From positions 1 to 16,273 of the forward strand of contig JAEXQJ010000243.1 of the NCBI GenBank assembly GCA_023438785.1: 16,273 nt of DNA. Direction: 5' to 3'. The notes under the pieces were generated by a model. The model saw only the letters and a list, made by a program, of their open reading frames with translations. It did not search any database and was not told the origin of the DNA. Numbering within the stretch: the first letter of the stretch is position 1; the number at the start of each line of letters is the position of its first letter. Position numbers and translations under genes: made by a program. The stretch is from Pseudomonadota bacterium. GTDB taxonomy: Bacteria; Myxococcota_A; Polyangia; Fen-1088. Below, piece by piece: positions 5,710 to 13,160 of the stretch.

Positions 5710-7668
5710 ATGAGGTGCACCTCTATCGGCGTCGCCCTCGTCGCGCTGTCGAGTCTTGCGCTGTCCGCGTGTTCCTCGTCCGATTCACCGGCCTCCAAGG
5801 CGGAGTCGAGGCTGGATGCCGCACCCGCGAAGCTCGACGCCGCGCCCGCTGACCGCAGGACAGACACCTCGACCGCGGCGGCGACGGGGACCGATTCGGG
5901 GCGACGGGACGCAAGCCCTCTCGACGCCGACGCGACGGCCACGCGGCTGGATGGGGCCGTGGACCGCCGTGCGGCAGATGTGGCGCCGGTCTGCACGCCG
6001 GTCTGCTCCAGCTCTCAGACTTGCGTCGGCGGACGCTGCACCTGCGCGGGAGGCAAGACGGCCTGCGGAGAGGACTGCGCTGACCTGCAAACCGATGACA
6101 ACCACTGCGGGGAATGCGCCACCCTGTGCAGCGGAGGCACCCAGTGCCAAGCGGGCAAGTGCGTATGCGCCGGCAGCGAAACCCTGTGCGATGGCAGTTG
6201 TGTGGACACCAGCACCAGCGCCGCCCACTGTGGCGGCTGCGGCAAGGCGTGCGGTGCGGGCCAAAGCTGCACCGGTGGCGAGTGTGAGGGGCAGGGCACC
6301 GTCAACGACGGCTGCACGGACACGCCAGCCCGCAATCTGACCCTCAAGCAAATCGCCGTCCACCAAGCGGTGAAGATCCCCGTCATGACCGACATGAAAG
6401 AGGTCGCCCCCAGCGCGCGCACCGCCGACGTGGTGGCGGGCAAGGACGCCATGGTGCGCGTGCTGGTCACCGTGGGCAGTGGCTGGACCAGCCGCCAACT
6501 CTCGGCCCGCCTCACGCTCACGACGGACGGAGCGTCCCAGACCTTCTTCTCGAAGCAGAGCATCGCCGCCTCCTCGACCGAGGCCGCGCTGGCCAACAGC
6601 TTCCCCATCCAGGTGCCTGCCAGCGCCCTCGCCGGGCCCGCGCGCTACACGCTGCAGGTCGTGGAGTGCGGCGAGGCCTCGGGCACGGCCGGTCAGGGCC
6701 GCTTCCCGGCCACAGGGGACATGGATCTGGGCGTGCGCCTCACGGGCGGGCTGAAGATCAAGGTCATCCCCATCACCGTGGGCTCCCTCTCCCCCGACAC
6801 CTCGGCCGCCGCGCTGGACGGTTATGCCAAGTTCATGAAAGCCATGTACCCCGTCGACGCCGTGGACATCACGCTGGGCGGAGCCGTCAGCGCCACCGCG
6901 CCCGTGGATTGGGTCAGCATGCTCGACAAGGTGCGGGCCAAGCGCCAGGCCGACGCGCCTGCCGCGGACGTGTACTACTTTGGCCTGGTCAAACCTGCCG
7001 ATAGCCTGCGGGCCTACTGCGGCTCAGCCTGCACCACGGGCATCGGCTACGTGGTCACCAACAGCTTCGGCAGCCAGCGCGCAGCCGTGGGCGTGGCCTT
7101 CGCGGACCGCTATTCGGCCGAGACCATGGCCCATGAGGTGGGTCACAACCACGGCCGCAACCACGCACCCTGCGTGTCAGGCGGCGGCACCATCTCCGGG
7201 GTGGACGCCAGTTATCCGTACGCCAAAGGGGTCTTGGGCAGTTGGGGCTACGACCCGAGCACGCAGACCCTCATCGATCCGTCGCGCTCCACCGACATCA
7301 TGGGCTACTGCTCGAACAAGTGGATCAGCGATTACACCTACAAGGGACTCACCAACCGCGTGGCGAGCCTCAATGGCCAGCCCCTGATGCTCTTCAGCGC
7401 CGGGGCACTGGGTCGCTGGCGGGTGCTCCTGCTCGACGGGGGCGCGCCCCGCTGGGGCATTCCCATCGATCAGGACAGTCCGGCTGAAGGCACGCCCGAG
7501 GAGGCCACCGTCTTCGACAACACGGGCGCGCCGCTGGATACGATTACCGTGTACCGCACCGAAATCAGCGACATCGGCGCTGCCTCCATCATGGTGCCCG
7601 AGCCGCGCCCGAGTTGGTACGCCGTCCAGGTCGCTGGCACTCCGCCGCATCCCTTCGCGGCGCCCTGA
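5710..7668 (+). CDS. Cys-rich (Stig1-like) metzincin metalloprotease lipoprotein
   Basis: A 652-residue exported lipoprotein. The signal peptide ends in lipobox LSAC with lipidated Cys21. Residues 22-94 are a Ser/Asp/Ala/Pro linker (LDAAPAKLDAAPA). Residues 95-192 hold some twenty Cys in repeats of the form C.GGRC.C…C…CVD…HCGGCG..C, like the Stig1-type repeats common in myxobacterial surface proteins. A roughly 250-residue β-rich region follows. The catalytic motif HEVGHNHGRNH (H475, E476, H479, H485) is the metzincin HExxHxxGxxH, with a likely Met-turn at M531 (DIMGYC) before WISDYTY. A short β-rich domain ends the protein. It should cut proteins at the cell surface or outside, plausibly for predation or nutrition; the target is unknown. 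It converges on the cyclase gene 11 bp away. All zinc ligands and the catalytic Glu are present, so it looks active. Confidence 0.9.
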   Translation: MRCTSIGVALVALSSLALSACSSSDSPASKAESRLDAAPAKLDAAPADRRTDTSTAAATGTDSGRRDASPLDADATATRLDGAVDRRAADVAPVCTPVCSSSQTCVGGRCTCAGGKTACGEDCADLQTDDNHCGECATLCSGGTQCQAGKCVCAGSETLCDGSCVDTSTSAAHCGGCGKACGAGQSCTGGECEGQGTVNDGCTDTPARNLTLKQIAVHQAVKIPVMTDMKEVAPSARTADVVAGKDAMVRVLVTVGSGWTSRQLSARLTLTTDGASQTFFSKQSIAASSTEAALANSFPIQVPASALAGPARYTLQVVECGEASGTAGQGRFPATGDMDLGVRLTGGLKIKVIPITVGSLSPDTSAAALDGYAKFMKAMYPVDAVDITLGGAVSATAPVDWVSMLDKVRAKRQADAPAADVYYFGLVKPADSLRAYCGSACTTGIGYVVTNSFGSQRAAVGVAFADRYSAETMAHEVGHNHGRNHAPCVSGGGTISGVDASYPYAKGVLGSWGYDPSTQTLIDPSRSTDIMGYCSNKWISDYTYKGLTNRVASLNGQPLMLFSAGALGRWRVLLLDGGAPRWGIPIDQDSPAEGTPEEATVFDNTGAPLDTITVYRTEISDIGAASIMVPEPRPSWYAVQVAGTPPHPFAAP

Positions 7669-7679
7669 AGCGCCGGTCG

Positions 7680-9872
7680 CTAACCCGCGGCCGCCACGCG
7701 CACGGGCTGGCTCTTCTCCTTGGCGCCGTCGCCATGGCATACGGTGCGGTTGCGGCCGCCGTGCTTGGCCGCGTAGAGCGCCTTATCGGCCAGGGAGATG
7801 AGCTCCTGCTTCTTCTTGGCGTCGTCCGGATAGACGGCCACGCCGAGAGACAACGTGGCCTTGAACGGGCCCTTGGCCGACTCGTGGGTCTGGGCCTGGA
7901 CTTCCTGGCGAATGCGCTCGGCCAACTGGCGTGCGCCGGCCCGATCCGTGCCCTCCAGCACCAGGGCGAATTCCTCGCCACCGTAGCGGGCCACGATGTC
8001 GATCTTACGCGCGCTGGCCTTCATGATGCTGGCCACCTTCCTCAGCACTTGGTCGCCCGTGGGGTGGCCGTAGGTGTCGTTGACCTTCTTGAAGTGATCG
8101 ATGTCGGTCAGGATGATTGACACCTTCAGGTTATGGCGCTCGGCCCGAGTCAGCATGGTCGAGAAGCGCTCCTGGAAGGTGCGGTGATTGACGAGGCCGG
8201 TCAGGCCGTCGGTGGTGGCCTGCTCTTCCAAGGCCTGGTACATGCGGCCGTTCTGTAGCGAGATGGCCACCTGGTTGGCAATCACGCCCAGCATTTCGCG
8301 CCGATCGCCGGGGAAGGCGTTGACCCGGCGGGCGGCCACGGTGAAGGTGCCGATGACCTCGTCCTTGACCAAGAGGGGCAGCACGTAGAGCGATTCGATG
8401 CCCCGGATGCGCTCGCGTGGATCGAACAGGTAGGCGTCGCCGCGCTCGCGCCAGTCCCCGCCCGCCGGCAAGGCCAGCTTGTTCTTGACCACCATGCTGG
8501 CAATGGAACCGGGATCGCGGTGGGTGATGCCCACCATGCCGTCCGTGCCCTCGCCCACCACGCGGCTGATGGTGTGGATGCCTTCGTGCCGCTCGAACAC
8601 CGAAATCACGGCGAAGTCGAACTCGCACACGCCCCGCGCGCCCTCGATGGCGGCGTCGTACACCTCCGCCAGGGTCAGGGCACGGTTGAGGGCCGCAGAG
8701 GCTTTGTAGAAGCGCTCGTGCTCGTGCTTGGAACGCTCCACGGCCTGGAACACACGCTCGGACTGTACGATGCGCATGACCTGATCGGCGGCCGCGCTGA
8801 ACAGATCCACCTCGCCGGGCGAGAAGGCGGGCCCGTCTTTGCGATCGCCAATCAGAACGCCGCGCAACGCCATGCCTTCCACCACGGGCACGCCCAGGAA
8901 GGCGGAGACGTCGGTGGGCCCCTGGTAGTAGGGCAGAAACGACGGTCGCGGCGCCTCCAGCAGGCAAGGCCGCCGATCCTTCAAAATGGCCGCGAACACG
9001 CCGCTTCGCGCCGAGAGGGGTCCCTCGGCGATGTGTAACGCCGCCGAGGCCAGCTCTTTGAACTTGAGACGTTCGCCCGAACTGTCCAGCCACATGAGGG
9101 CACAGGTCTGCAGACCCAGCGAGCGGCGCAACAGATCCACGGTGTGTAGGAGCTGCTGGTGGATGGTTTCGATGGAGCCTTGCGAGAGCTTCTCTTCTTC
9201 CTCGGCCCGCGTGCGCACCCGGCTCTCGCTGCCCAGGGCCGACGAGATGAGGCGGAAGTCACGGGCTTCCTCGCGCATGGAGGCGACCTCCGACTCCAGG
9301 CGCCGCCGGTGCTCACGCCTTTGCCGGGCCACCTCGGCGTGCAGAAAAGCCACGTTGAGCATGCCGAACACCACGATAAAGGCCGCGTGTCCCGGGAAGG
9401 CGGCCAGGGCGCCGGGCGCGGCCGTGGGACCGAAGGCCATGATGGCCTCGAAGCCCAATGCGGCCAGGGCCAGGGGAATGCCCACGGCCAGTGAATGGAA
9501 GGTCACCAGGAAGCTGACCAGGGCGTAGACCAGCGGATACAGCGGCGAGGTCACCCCGCCCAGCACCGATATGAAGACATAGGTCGAGGTGAGCAGCAGA
9601 AGGCCCATCTCGATGTCCGAGGTCATCTCACGGCCCGCGCTGCGCCGACGCTCGCTCGTCGAGATGCGGCCCGCCAGCTTGGCAGTCAGGGCGGCCACCA
9701 GCAGGGCGGCGGCCAGGGCGCGCAACCAGTCGGCCCCAGGCTGGCGAAGGTCAGGAAACCAGCCCAACCACAGCAGAACAGCCATGGTGGCCACCATGGT
9801 GAAGCCCCACACGGTGCGCACGGCTCGCCGGATCTCGAACGAAATCCGCGAGCTGAGCCGGCTCAGTCTCAC
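7680..9872 (-). CDS. Membrane diguanylate cyclase with two GAF domains
   Basis: A 730-residue sensor that makes cyclic di-GMP from two GTP. Residues 20-178 hold about five to six membrane helices. A charged coiled coil follows (about 178-240), then a first GAF domain (about 235-375), a second GAF domain (about 390-545) and a C-terminal GGDEF domain (about 552-715). The active-site loop is GGEEF (631-635), and TDIDHFKKVNDTYGH (589-603) carries the metal and substrate residues. The inhibitory RxxD site is intact as R622-K-I-D625, five residues before GGEEF, so product feedback is expected. It starts with GTG overlapping the stop of the ftsB-like gene as GTGA, with GGAGGAG just upstream, so translation is coupled. 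No EAL or HD-GYP domain is present. The GAF ligands cannot be predicted. Confidence 0.95.
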   Translation of the reverse strand: MRLSRLSSRISFEIRRAVRTVWGFTMVATMAVLLWLGWFPDLRQPGADWLRALAAALLVAALTAKLAGRISTSERRRSAGREMTSDIEMGLLLLTSTYVFISVLGGVTSPLYPLVYALVSFLVTFHSLAVGIPLALAALGFEAIMAFGPTAAPGALAAFPGHAAFIVVFGMLNVAFLHAEVARQRREHRRRLESEVASMREEARDFRLISSALGSESRVRTRAEEEEKLSQGSIETIHQQLLHTVDLLRRSLGLQTCALMWLDSSGERLKFKELASAALHIAEGPLSARSGVFAAILKDRRPCLLEAPRPSFLPYYQGPTDVSAFLGVPVVEGMALRGVLIGDRKDGPAFSPGEVDLFSAAADQVMRIVQSERVFQAVERSKHEHERFYKASAALNRALTLAEVYDAAIEGARGVCEFDFAVISVFERHEGIHTISRVVGEGTDGMVGITHRDPGSIASMVVKNKLALPAGGDWRERGDAYLFDPRERIRGIESLYVLPLLVKDEVIGTFTVAARRVNAFPGDRREMLGVIANQVAISLQNGRMYQALEEQATTDGLTGLVNHRTFQERFSTMLTRAERHNLKVSIILTDIDHFKKVNDTYGHPTGDQVLRKVASIMKASARKIDIVARYGGEEFALVLEGTDRAGARQLAERIRQEVQAQTHESAKGPFKATLSLGVAVYPDDAKKKQELISLADKALYAAKHGGRNRTVCHGDGAKEKSQPVRVAAAG

Positions 9873-10180
9873 CGCTCCTCCCCGAAGTCGAAGAGGATCT
9901 CCCCTGGGCGCACCCAGCCCAGATCAGCCCGCGCTACCCGTTCGAGCGCCCGCGGATCGGTGCGCAAGGCCTCGGCCTCGTGCATGAGCCGCTCGTTCTC
10001 GGCCCTGAGGCGGGCGTTGCGCATCTGCGCGGCGGCCAAATCGCGCCGCAGTTCCAGGTAGCGCGCAAAACCCGAGCGCGCATAGAGGTGATACGGCACG
10101 TAGCCGAAGGTGACTGCCAGGAGGACGGCCGCCACGCCTCGTAGGATCCAGGATTTTCCAAGCCGTGAATGGCGGCGCAT
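9869..10180 (-). CDS. FtsB/DivIC-family septum formation initiator
   Basis: A 103-residue bitopic membrane protein: a short basic N-terminus, one membrane helix (about 12-33), a coiled coil (about 38-72) and the family end motif ERVARADLGWVRPGEILF (80-97). FtsB/DivIC works with FtsL and FtsQ/DivIB in the divisome, linking Z-ring assembly to septal wall synthesis. The length is normal for the family. The ATG has an excellent CAGGAGGG five bases upstream (10186-10193 on the plus strand). It is the first gene of a two-gene operon whose stop overlaps the cyclase start. The usual neighbour, enolase, is not seen. The motif makes the call firm; FtsB versus DivIC naming is a matter of convention. Confidence 0.9.
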   Translation of the reverse strand: MRRHSRLGKSWILRGVAAVLLAVTFGYVPYHLYARSGFARYLELRRDLAAAQMRNARLRAENERLMHEAEALRTDPRALERVARADLGWVRPGEILFDFGEER

Positions 10181-10198
10181 GCGGGCCCTCCTGTCTCC

Positions 10199-10226
10199 AG
10201 TATCGTGGCGGAGGAGGGAGGCGCAA
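10199..10226 (-). promoter_or_regulatory. Candidate promoter of the ftsB-like/cyclase operon
   Basis: On the minus strand TTGCGC (10226-10221) and GATACT (10204-10199) are spaced by 16 bp, just after an A/T run (10225-10231) that stands out in GC-rich DNA. A start site about seven bases on would leave a short leader holding the strong Shine-Dalgarno sequence. Matches to the sigma-70 consensus are partial. Confidence 0.3.
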
Positions 10227-10264
10227 TTTTTCGCTGCCGCCCCGCGTTTCAGAGAATCGGCCGA

Positions 10265-11017
10265 TCACAACACGAAGGGCACGATGGCCCGGCGCTGCGG
10301 TGGGTAGTCGGGGAATCTGTGCCGGTACCAGCGGTGATGGCCGATGGCACGCGGAACCAGATTGGCGGCCGTCCACAGCGCGAAGGCCACCCCACCCGGC
10401 GAGCCGGTGGCCAGGGCCCAGCCTGACCACTCGATGGTTTCGCCCAGGTAATTGGGGCACGAAACCCAGCGAAAGAGCCCTCCCTGAGGAACGGTGTACC
10501 CGCCCGTGCCGCGCAGCCGACGCAGCTCGCGGTCGATTCGCACATGGGTGATCAGGCCGGCCAAGAACAGGGCCAGGCCCAGCACGAACTGCGGGCCCCA
10601 CAACCACTCCAGGGTGCGCGGCGGCGCAAGCGAGAAGAGCCAGCGACCGTTGATGTAGCTGTTCACCAGGTTGAAGAAGGCGCCCGAGGCCAGCACGGTC
10701 ACGGGCATGGGCCGCGCGCTGGCCGGCAAGAGAAAGGGAAAGCAGAAGGCACGGTACACGTAATGTGCGAGCCACAGGCCGAGGAACGTGACGGCCACCG
10801 GATCGCGCCGCTCCCCGAGCAGGAACAGGAGCAGCACGCCCAGCGGCGAGGGCGCCTCCATGAGCAACCAGGCCAGCCGAGCGTTCACGGCCGGCCCCCA
10901 GCCCGCCCGCGCATGCCGCCCGTAGGGCGCGGGCCGCAAGAGCAAGTAGGGCACCACGGCCAGGGCCACGCCGATCCACAGGCCCACGATCCATCCGTAG
11001 ATCTGCCGCTCACTCAT
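10265..11017 (-). CDS. Steroid 5-alpha-reductase family membrane protein (3-oxo-5-alpha-steroid 4-dehydrogenase-like)
   Basis: A 250-residue polytopic membrane protein with about seven hydrophobic helices, the full length of the SRD5A1-like family. Family blocks are PYGRHARAGWGP (31-42), LLMEAPS (51-57), HYVYRAF (85-91), FNLVNSYINGRWL (115-127), SCPNYLGETIEWSGWAL (186-202), WTAANLVPRAIGHHRWY (215-231) and the C-terminal FPDYPPQRRAIVPF. E54 and Y86 sit where the catalytic Glu and Tyr of human SRD5A2 are expected. Members reduce the C4-C5 double bond of 3-oxo-steroids or a polyprenol double bond with NADPH; the bacterial substrate here is unknown. The ATG at 11017 overlaps the stop of the SDR gene as ATGA, so the two are coupled. 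A GTG/ATG further upstream would lie within that gene. Confidence 0.9.
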   Translation of the reverse strand: MSERQIYGWIVGLWIGVALAVVPYLLLRPAPYGRHARAGWGPAVNARLAWLLMEAPSPLGVLLLFLLGERRDPVAVTFLGLWLAHYVYRAFCFPFLLPASARPMPVTVLASGAFFNLVNSYINGRWLFSLAPPRTLEWLWGPQFVLGLALFLAGLITHVRIDRELRRLRGTGGYTVPQGGLFRWVSCPNYLGETIEWSGWALATGSPGGVAFALWTAANLVPRAIGHHRWYRHRFPDYPPQRRAIVPFVL

Positions 11018-12021
11018 GACAGCTTGCCCACCTGACGGAACCACTCGTAGGTATCGCGCAGGGTCTCTTCCAGGGGCCGCGGGTTGTGGCCCAGCTCAGC
11101 GGTGGCGCAGGCGTGGCTGATGTGACGGTGGTTGCGCAAGACGCGTAGCGAATCCGAAGTAAACAGCGGCCGCCTGCGCGCAAGCCGCGCCCAGGCCACC
11201 GCGAAGGGCGCCCCCGTGCGCGCAAGCCACATGGGTGCCGTCAGGCGGGGAATCTTGGCCCCCGAGATCCGTCCCCACAGACGCGCCAGATCGGCGATCG
11301 ACAACCAGTGCCCGCTCAGGAGGTAGTGCTGCCCCGTGCGTCCGTGCCGCTCGGCGGCCAGAGCAGATGACACCACGTCGCGCACGTCCACCCAATCGAA
11401 GCCGCCGCCCACCAGAGCAGGCAAGCGCCCCCGGTACAGATCCAGCAGCACCTCGCCCATGGGCGACCCCAGGTGATCGTGAGGCCCGAGCACGGCCGAG
11501 GGATTCACGATCACCGCATCCAGGCCCCGCGCCACCGCCGCCGTCACCACCCGCTCGCCTTCGGCCTTGGTGCGATCGTAGATGAGATTGGCGGGCGTGT
11601 TGGCGGCCAAGGGTCGCGTTTCGTCGACGACCGCATCGCTCGGCTCGGCGCAAAAGGCGTGGATGGAACTGAAGTGCACCAGGCGCCGCACCCCTGCCGT
11701 CAGACAGGCCTCGACCACGTTGCGCGTTCCGGTCACGTTGACCGACTGCACCGATTCGGGGCGATCCCAGCCCACCGAGATGCGCGCGGCCAGGTGGTAC
11801 ACGACCTGCGCACCCACGAGGGCACGCTGGCAGGCCTCCGCGTCCCGCACATCGGCTCGCACCACGTCCACCGGCAATCCCTCCAAACCCGCGCGCGCCT
11901 CGTGCATGATGGCCCGGACGCGCCGGTCCGCCGCCACGAGGGCGCGAACCAGATTGGCCCCCACGTGCCCCGAGGCACCCGTGACGGCCACGATTCCATC
12001 GTTGGTTTGCGGCTGGCCCAC
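11014..12021 (-). CDS. NAD(P)-dependent SDR (3-beta-HSD / dihydroflavonol reductase-like)
   Basis: A 335-residue extended short-chain dehydrogenase. The Rossmann motif is TGASGHVG (14-21), followed by ADVRD (56-60), YHLAA (75-79) and VNVTGTRN (94-101). The catalytic residues are S118/S119 (HFSSIHAF), Y148 and K152 (YDRTK). VNPSAVLGP (172-180) and GGFDWVDVRDV (206-216) are typical of the 3-beta-hydroxysteroid dehydrogenase/dihydroflavonol-4-reductase/HpnA branch, which oxidises or reduces hydroxyl groups on sterol-like or isoprenoid substrates. No signal or membrane segment is clear. It starts with GTG at 12021; a TGA lies in frame a few codons upstream, so no longer start is possible. It is the first gene of a coupled pair with the 5-alpha-reductase and is divergent from the zinc dehydrogenase. 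Confidence 0.92.
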   Translation of the reverse strand: MGQPQTNDGIVAVTGASGHVGANLVRALVAADRRVRAIMHEARAGLEGLPVDVVRADVRDAEACQRALVGAQVVYHLAARISVGWDRPESVQSVNVTGTRNVVEACLTAGVRRLVHFSSIHAFCAEPSDAVVDETRPLAANTPANLIYDRTKAEGERVVTAAVARGLDAVIVNPSAVLGPHDHLGSPMGEVLLDLYRGRLPALVGGGFDWVDVRDVVSSALAAERHGRTGQHYLLSGHWLSIADLARLWGRISGAKIPRLTAPMWLARTGAPFAVAWARLARRRPLFTSDSLRVLRNHRHISHACATAELGHNPRPLEETLRDTYEWFRQVGKLS

Positions 12022-12110
12022 GGCCCGACGGTAACATCAAACCCCGCGCCGCGTGCACACCAGCCACAGCCTCGGAGGTCGCCCCGAGCCGGGGTGCTAC
12101 ACTTTGCCGC
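12022..12110. promoter_or_regulatory. Divergent promoter region between SDR and zinc dehydrogenase
   Basis: This 89-bp gap must hold both start signals. Toward the dehydrogenase, TGCTACACT contains a -10-like TACACT at 12098-12103, only seven bases before the ATG at 12111, with no Shine-Dalgarno sequence: a leaderless message is possible. Two small inverted repeats overlap just upstream: CTCGG/CCGAG (12071-12075, 12084-12088) and CCCC/GGGG (12082-12085, 12091-12094). They could form an operator that coordinates both directions. No clear -35 is visible. Confidence 0.35.
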
Positions 12111-13118
12111 ATGAGAGCCTGCGTGCTCGAAGCACCCGCTGATGTGCGCACGCGTCCCTTGCAGCTGCGCGAATGGCCCACGCCCGTCCCCAGCGCCGGC
12201 CAGGTCCTCATCCGCGTTTCGGCATGCGGGATCTGTCGAACCGACCTGCACGTGGTGGAAGGCGAGCTGCCCGCGCGCCGATCGCCCATCATCCCTGGCC
12301 ACCAGGTTGTGGGCCGGGTGGTGGGTCTGGGCGAGGGCGCCACGGGGTTGAGCCTGGGTCAACGCGTGGGCGTGGCCTGGCTGCACCACACCTGCGGCGT
12401 GTGCCGCTTCTGCCGCTCGGGCCGCGAGAATCTGTGCGAGGCCCCGGACTTCACGGGTTGGACAGTGAACGGCGGCTTCGCCACCGAGGTGCTGGCCCCG
12501 GCCTCGTTCTGCTACCCGCTGCCCGGCGAGCTGGACGATCATGCCGTGGCACCGCTGCTTTGCGCGGGGATCATCGGCTACCGCGCACTCAAGCTGTGCG
12601 CCCTGCCCGTCTGGTCCGGCGCCCGTCTGGGCATCTACGGCTTCGGCGCGGCTGGGCACATCGCCATCCAGGTGGCACGCAGCCGCGGCGCCGAGGTCTA
12701 CGTGTGCACGCGCGATCGGCAGCGCCATCAAACCTTGGCCGCGGAGTTGGGGGCAACCTGGGTCGGCGGCACCGTGGAGCCGCCACCCGTGAAGCTCGAT
12801 GCGGCCATCATCTTCGCGCCGGCAGGCGAGATCGTTCCCGCCGCCTTGGCAGCCCTCGACGCGGGCGGGACCTTGGTTTTGGGCGGCATTCACATGTCCG
12901 ATATTCCGTCCTTCCCCTACCCGCTCGTCTATCGGGAACGCGGCATGCGCTCGGTGGCCAACAACACGCGCGCAGATGGCCACGAATTCCTGGCCGAGGC
13001 GGCGCGCATCCGCCTGCACACGTACGTCCAGATGTTCCCGCTGGAAGCAGCCAACGATGCCCTCATCGCCCTGAAACACGACGCCATCCGCGGCGCGGGC
13101 GTGCTGGAGGTCGGATAA
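12111..13118 (+). CDS. Zinc-dependent alcohol dehydrogenase family protein (CAD2-like)
   Basis: A 335-residue medium-chain dehydrogenase. Catalytic-zinc residues are C42 (GICRTDLH), H64 (PGHQVVG) and C151 (LLCAGIIGY). The structural zinc is held by C95, C98, C101 and C109. The nucleotide motif is GFGAAGH (177-183). GIHMSDIP and RSVANNTRADGHEFL are typical of the CAD2-like subgroup that interconverts alcohols and aldehydes with NAD(P)H. One feature stands out: the residue after the zinc His is Gln65, where most zinc dehydrogenases have Glu; this may be subgroup variation. The ATG at 12111 lies close behind a -10-like hexamer and has no Shine-Dalgarno sequence. It is divergent from the SDR/5-alpha-reductase pair, suggesting but not proving a shared substrate, and is 42 bp before the kinase gene. 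Confidence 0.93.
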   Translation: MRACVLEAPADVRTRPLQLREWPTPVPSAGQVLIRVSACGICRTDLHVVEGELPARRSPIIPGHQVVGRVVGLGEGATGLSLGQRVGVAWLHHTCGVCRFCRSGRENLCEAPDFTGWTVNGGFATEVLAPASFCYPLPGELDDHAVAPLLCAGIIGYRALKLCALPVWSGARLGIYGFGAAGHIAIQVARSRGAEVYVCTRDRQRHQTLAAELGATWVGGTVEPPPVKLDAAIIFAPAGEIVPAALAALDAGGTLVLGGIHMSDIPSFPYPLVYRERGMRSVANNTRADGHEFLAEAARIRLHTYVQMFPLEAANDALIALKHDAIRGAGVLEVG

Positions 13119-13146
13119 GGAATCTCCTACAGCGCGGGGATCGTTG

Positions 13147-13152
13147 TAGAAT
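13147..13152 (+). promoter_or_regulatory. Candidate -10 element before the tandem kinase gene
   Basis: TAGAAT matches TATAAT at five of six positions and ends eight bases before the TTG start at 13161. No -35 of quality is found 16-18 bp upstream. If used, it would give a leaderless message, in line with the missing Shine-Dalgarno sequence. Confidence 0.3.
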
Positions 13153-13160
13153 TCGCAGCC

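Noticed and set aside
7669..7679. Possible terminator between the convergent protease and cyclase genes
   Set aside because: The 11-bp gap is too small, and no stem-loop of useful length spans it.
10256..10265. ATCGGCCGAT palindrome at the end of the 5-alpha-reductase gene
   Set aside because: It is only 10 bp without a loop, overlaps the stop codon, and has no following T-tract; too short to call an operator or terminator.
11096..12343. A 415-codon minus-strand open frame
   Set aside because: It is out of frame with the SDR gene and runs into the divergent dehydrogenase; composition is Arg/Gly-rich.
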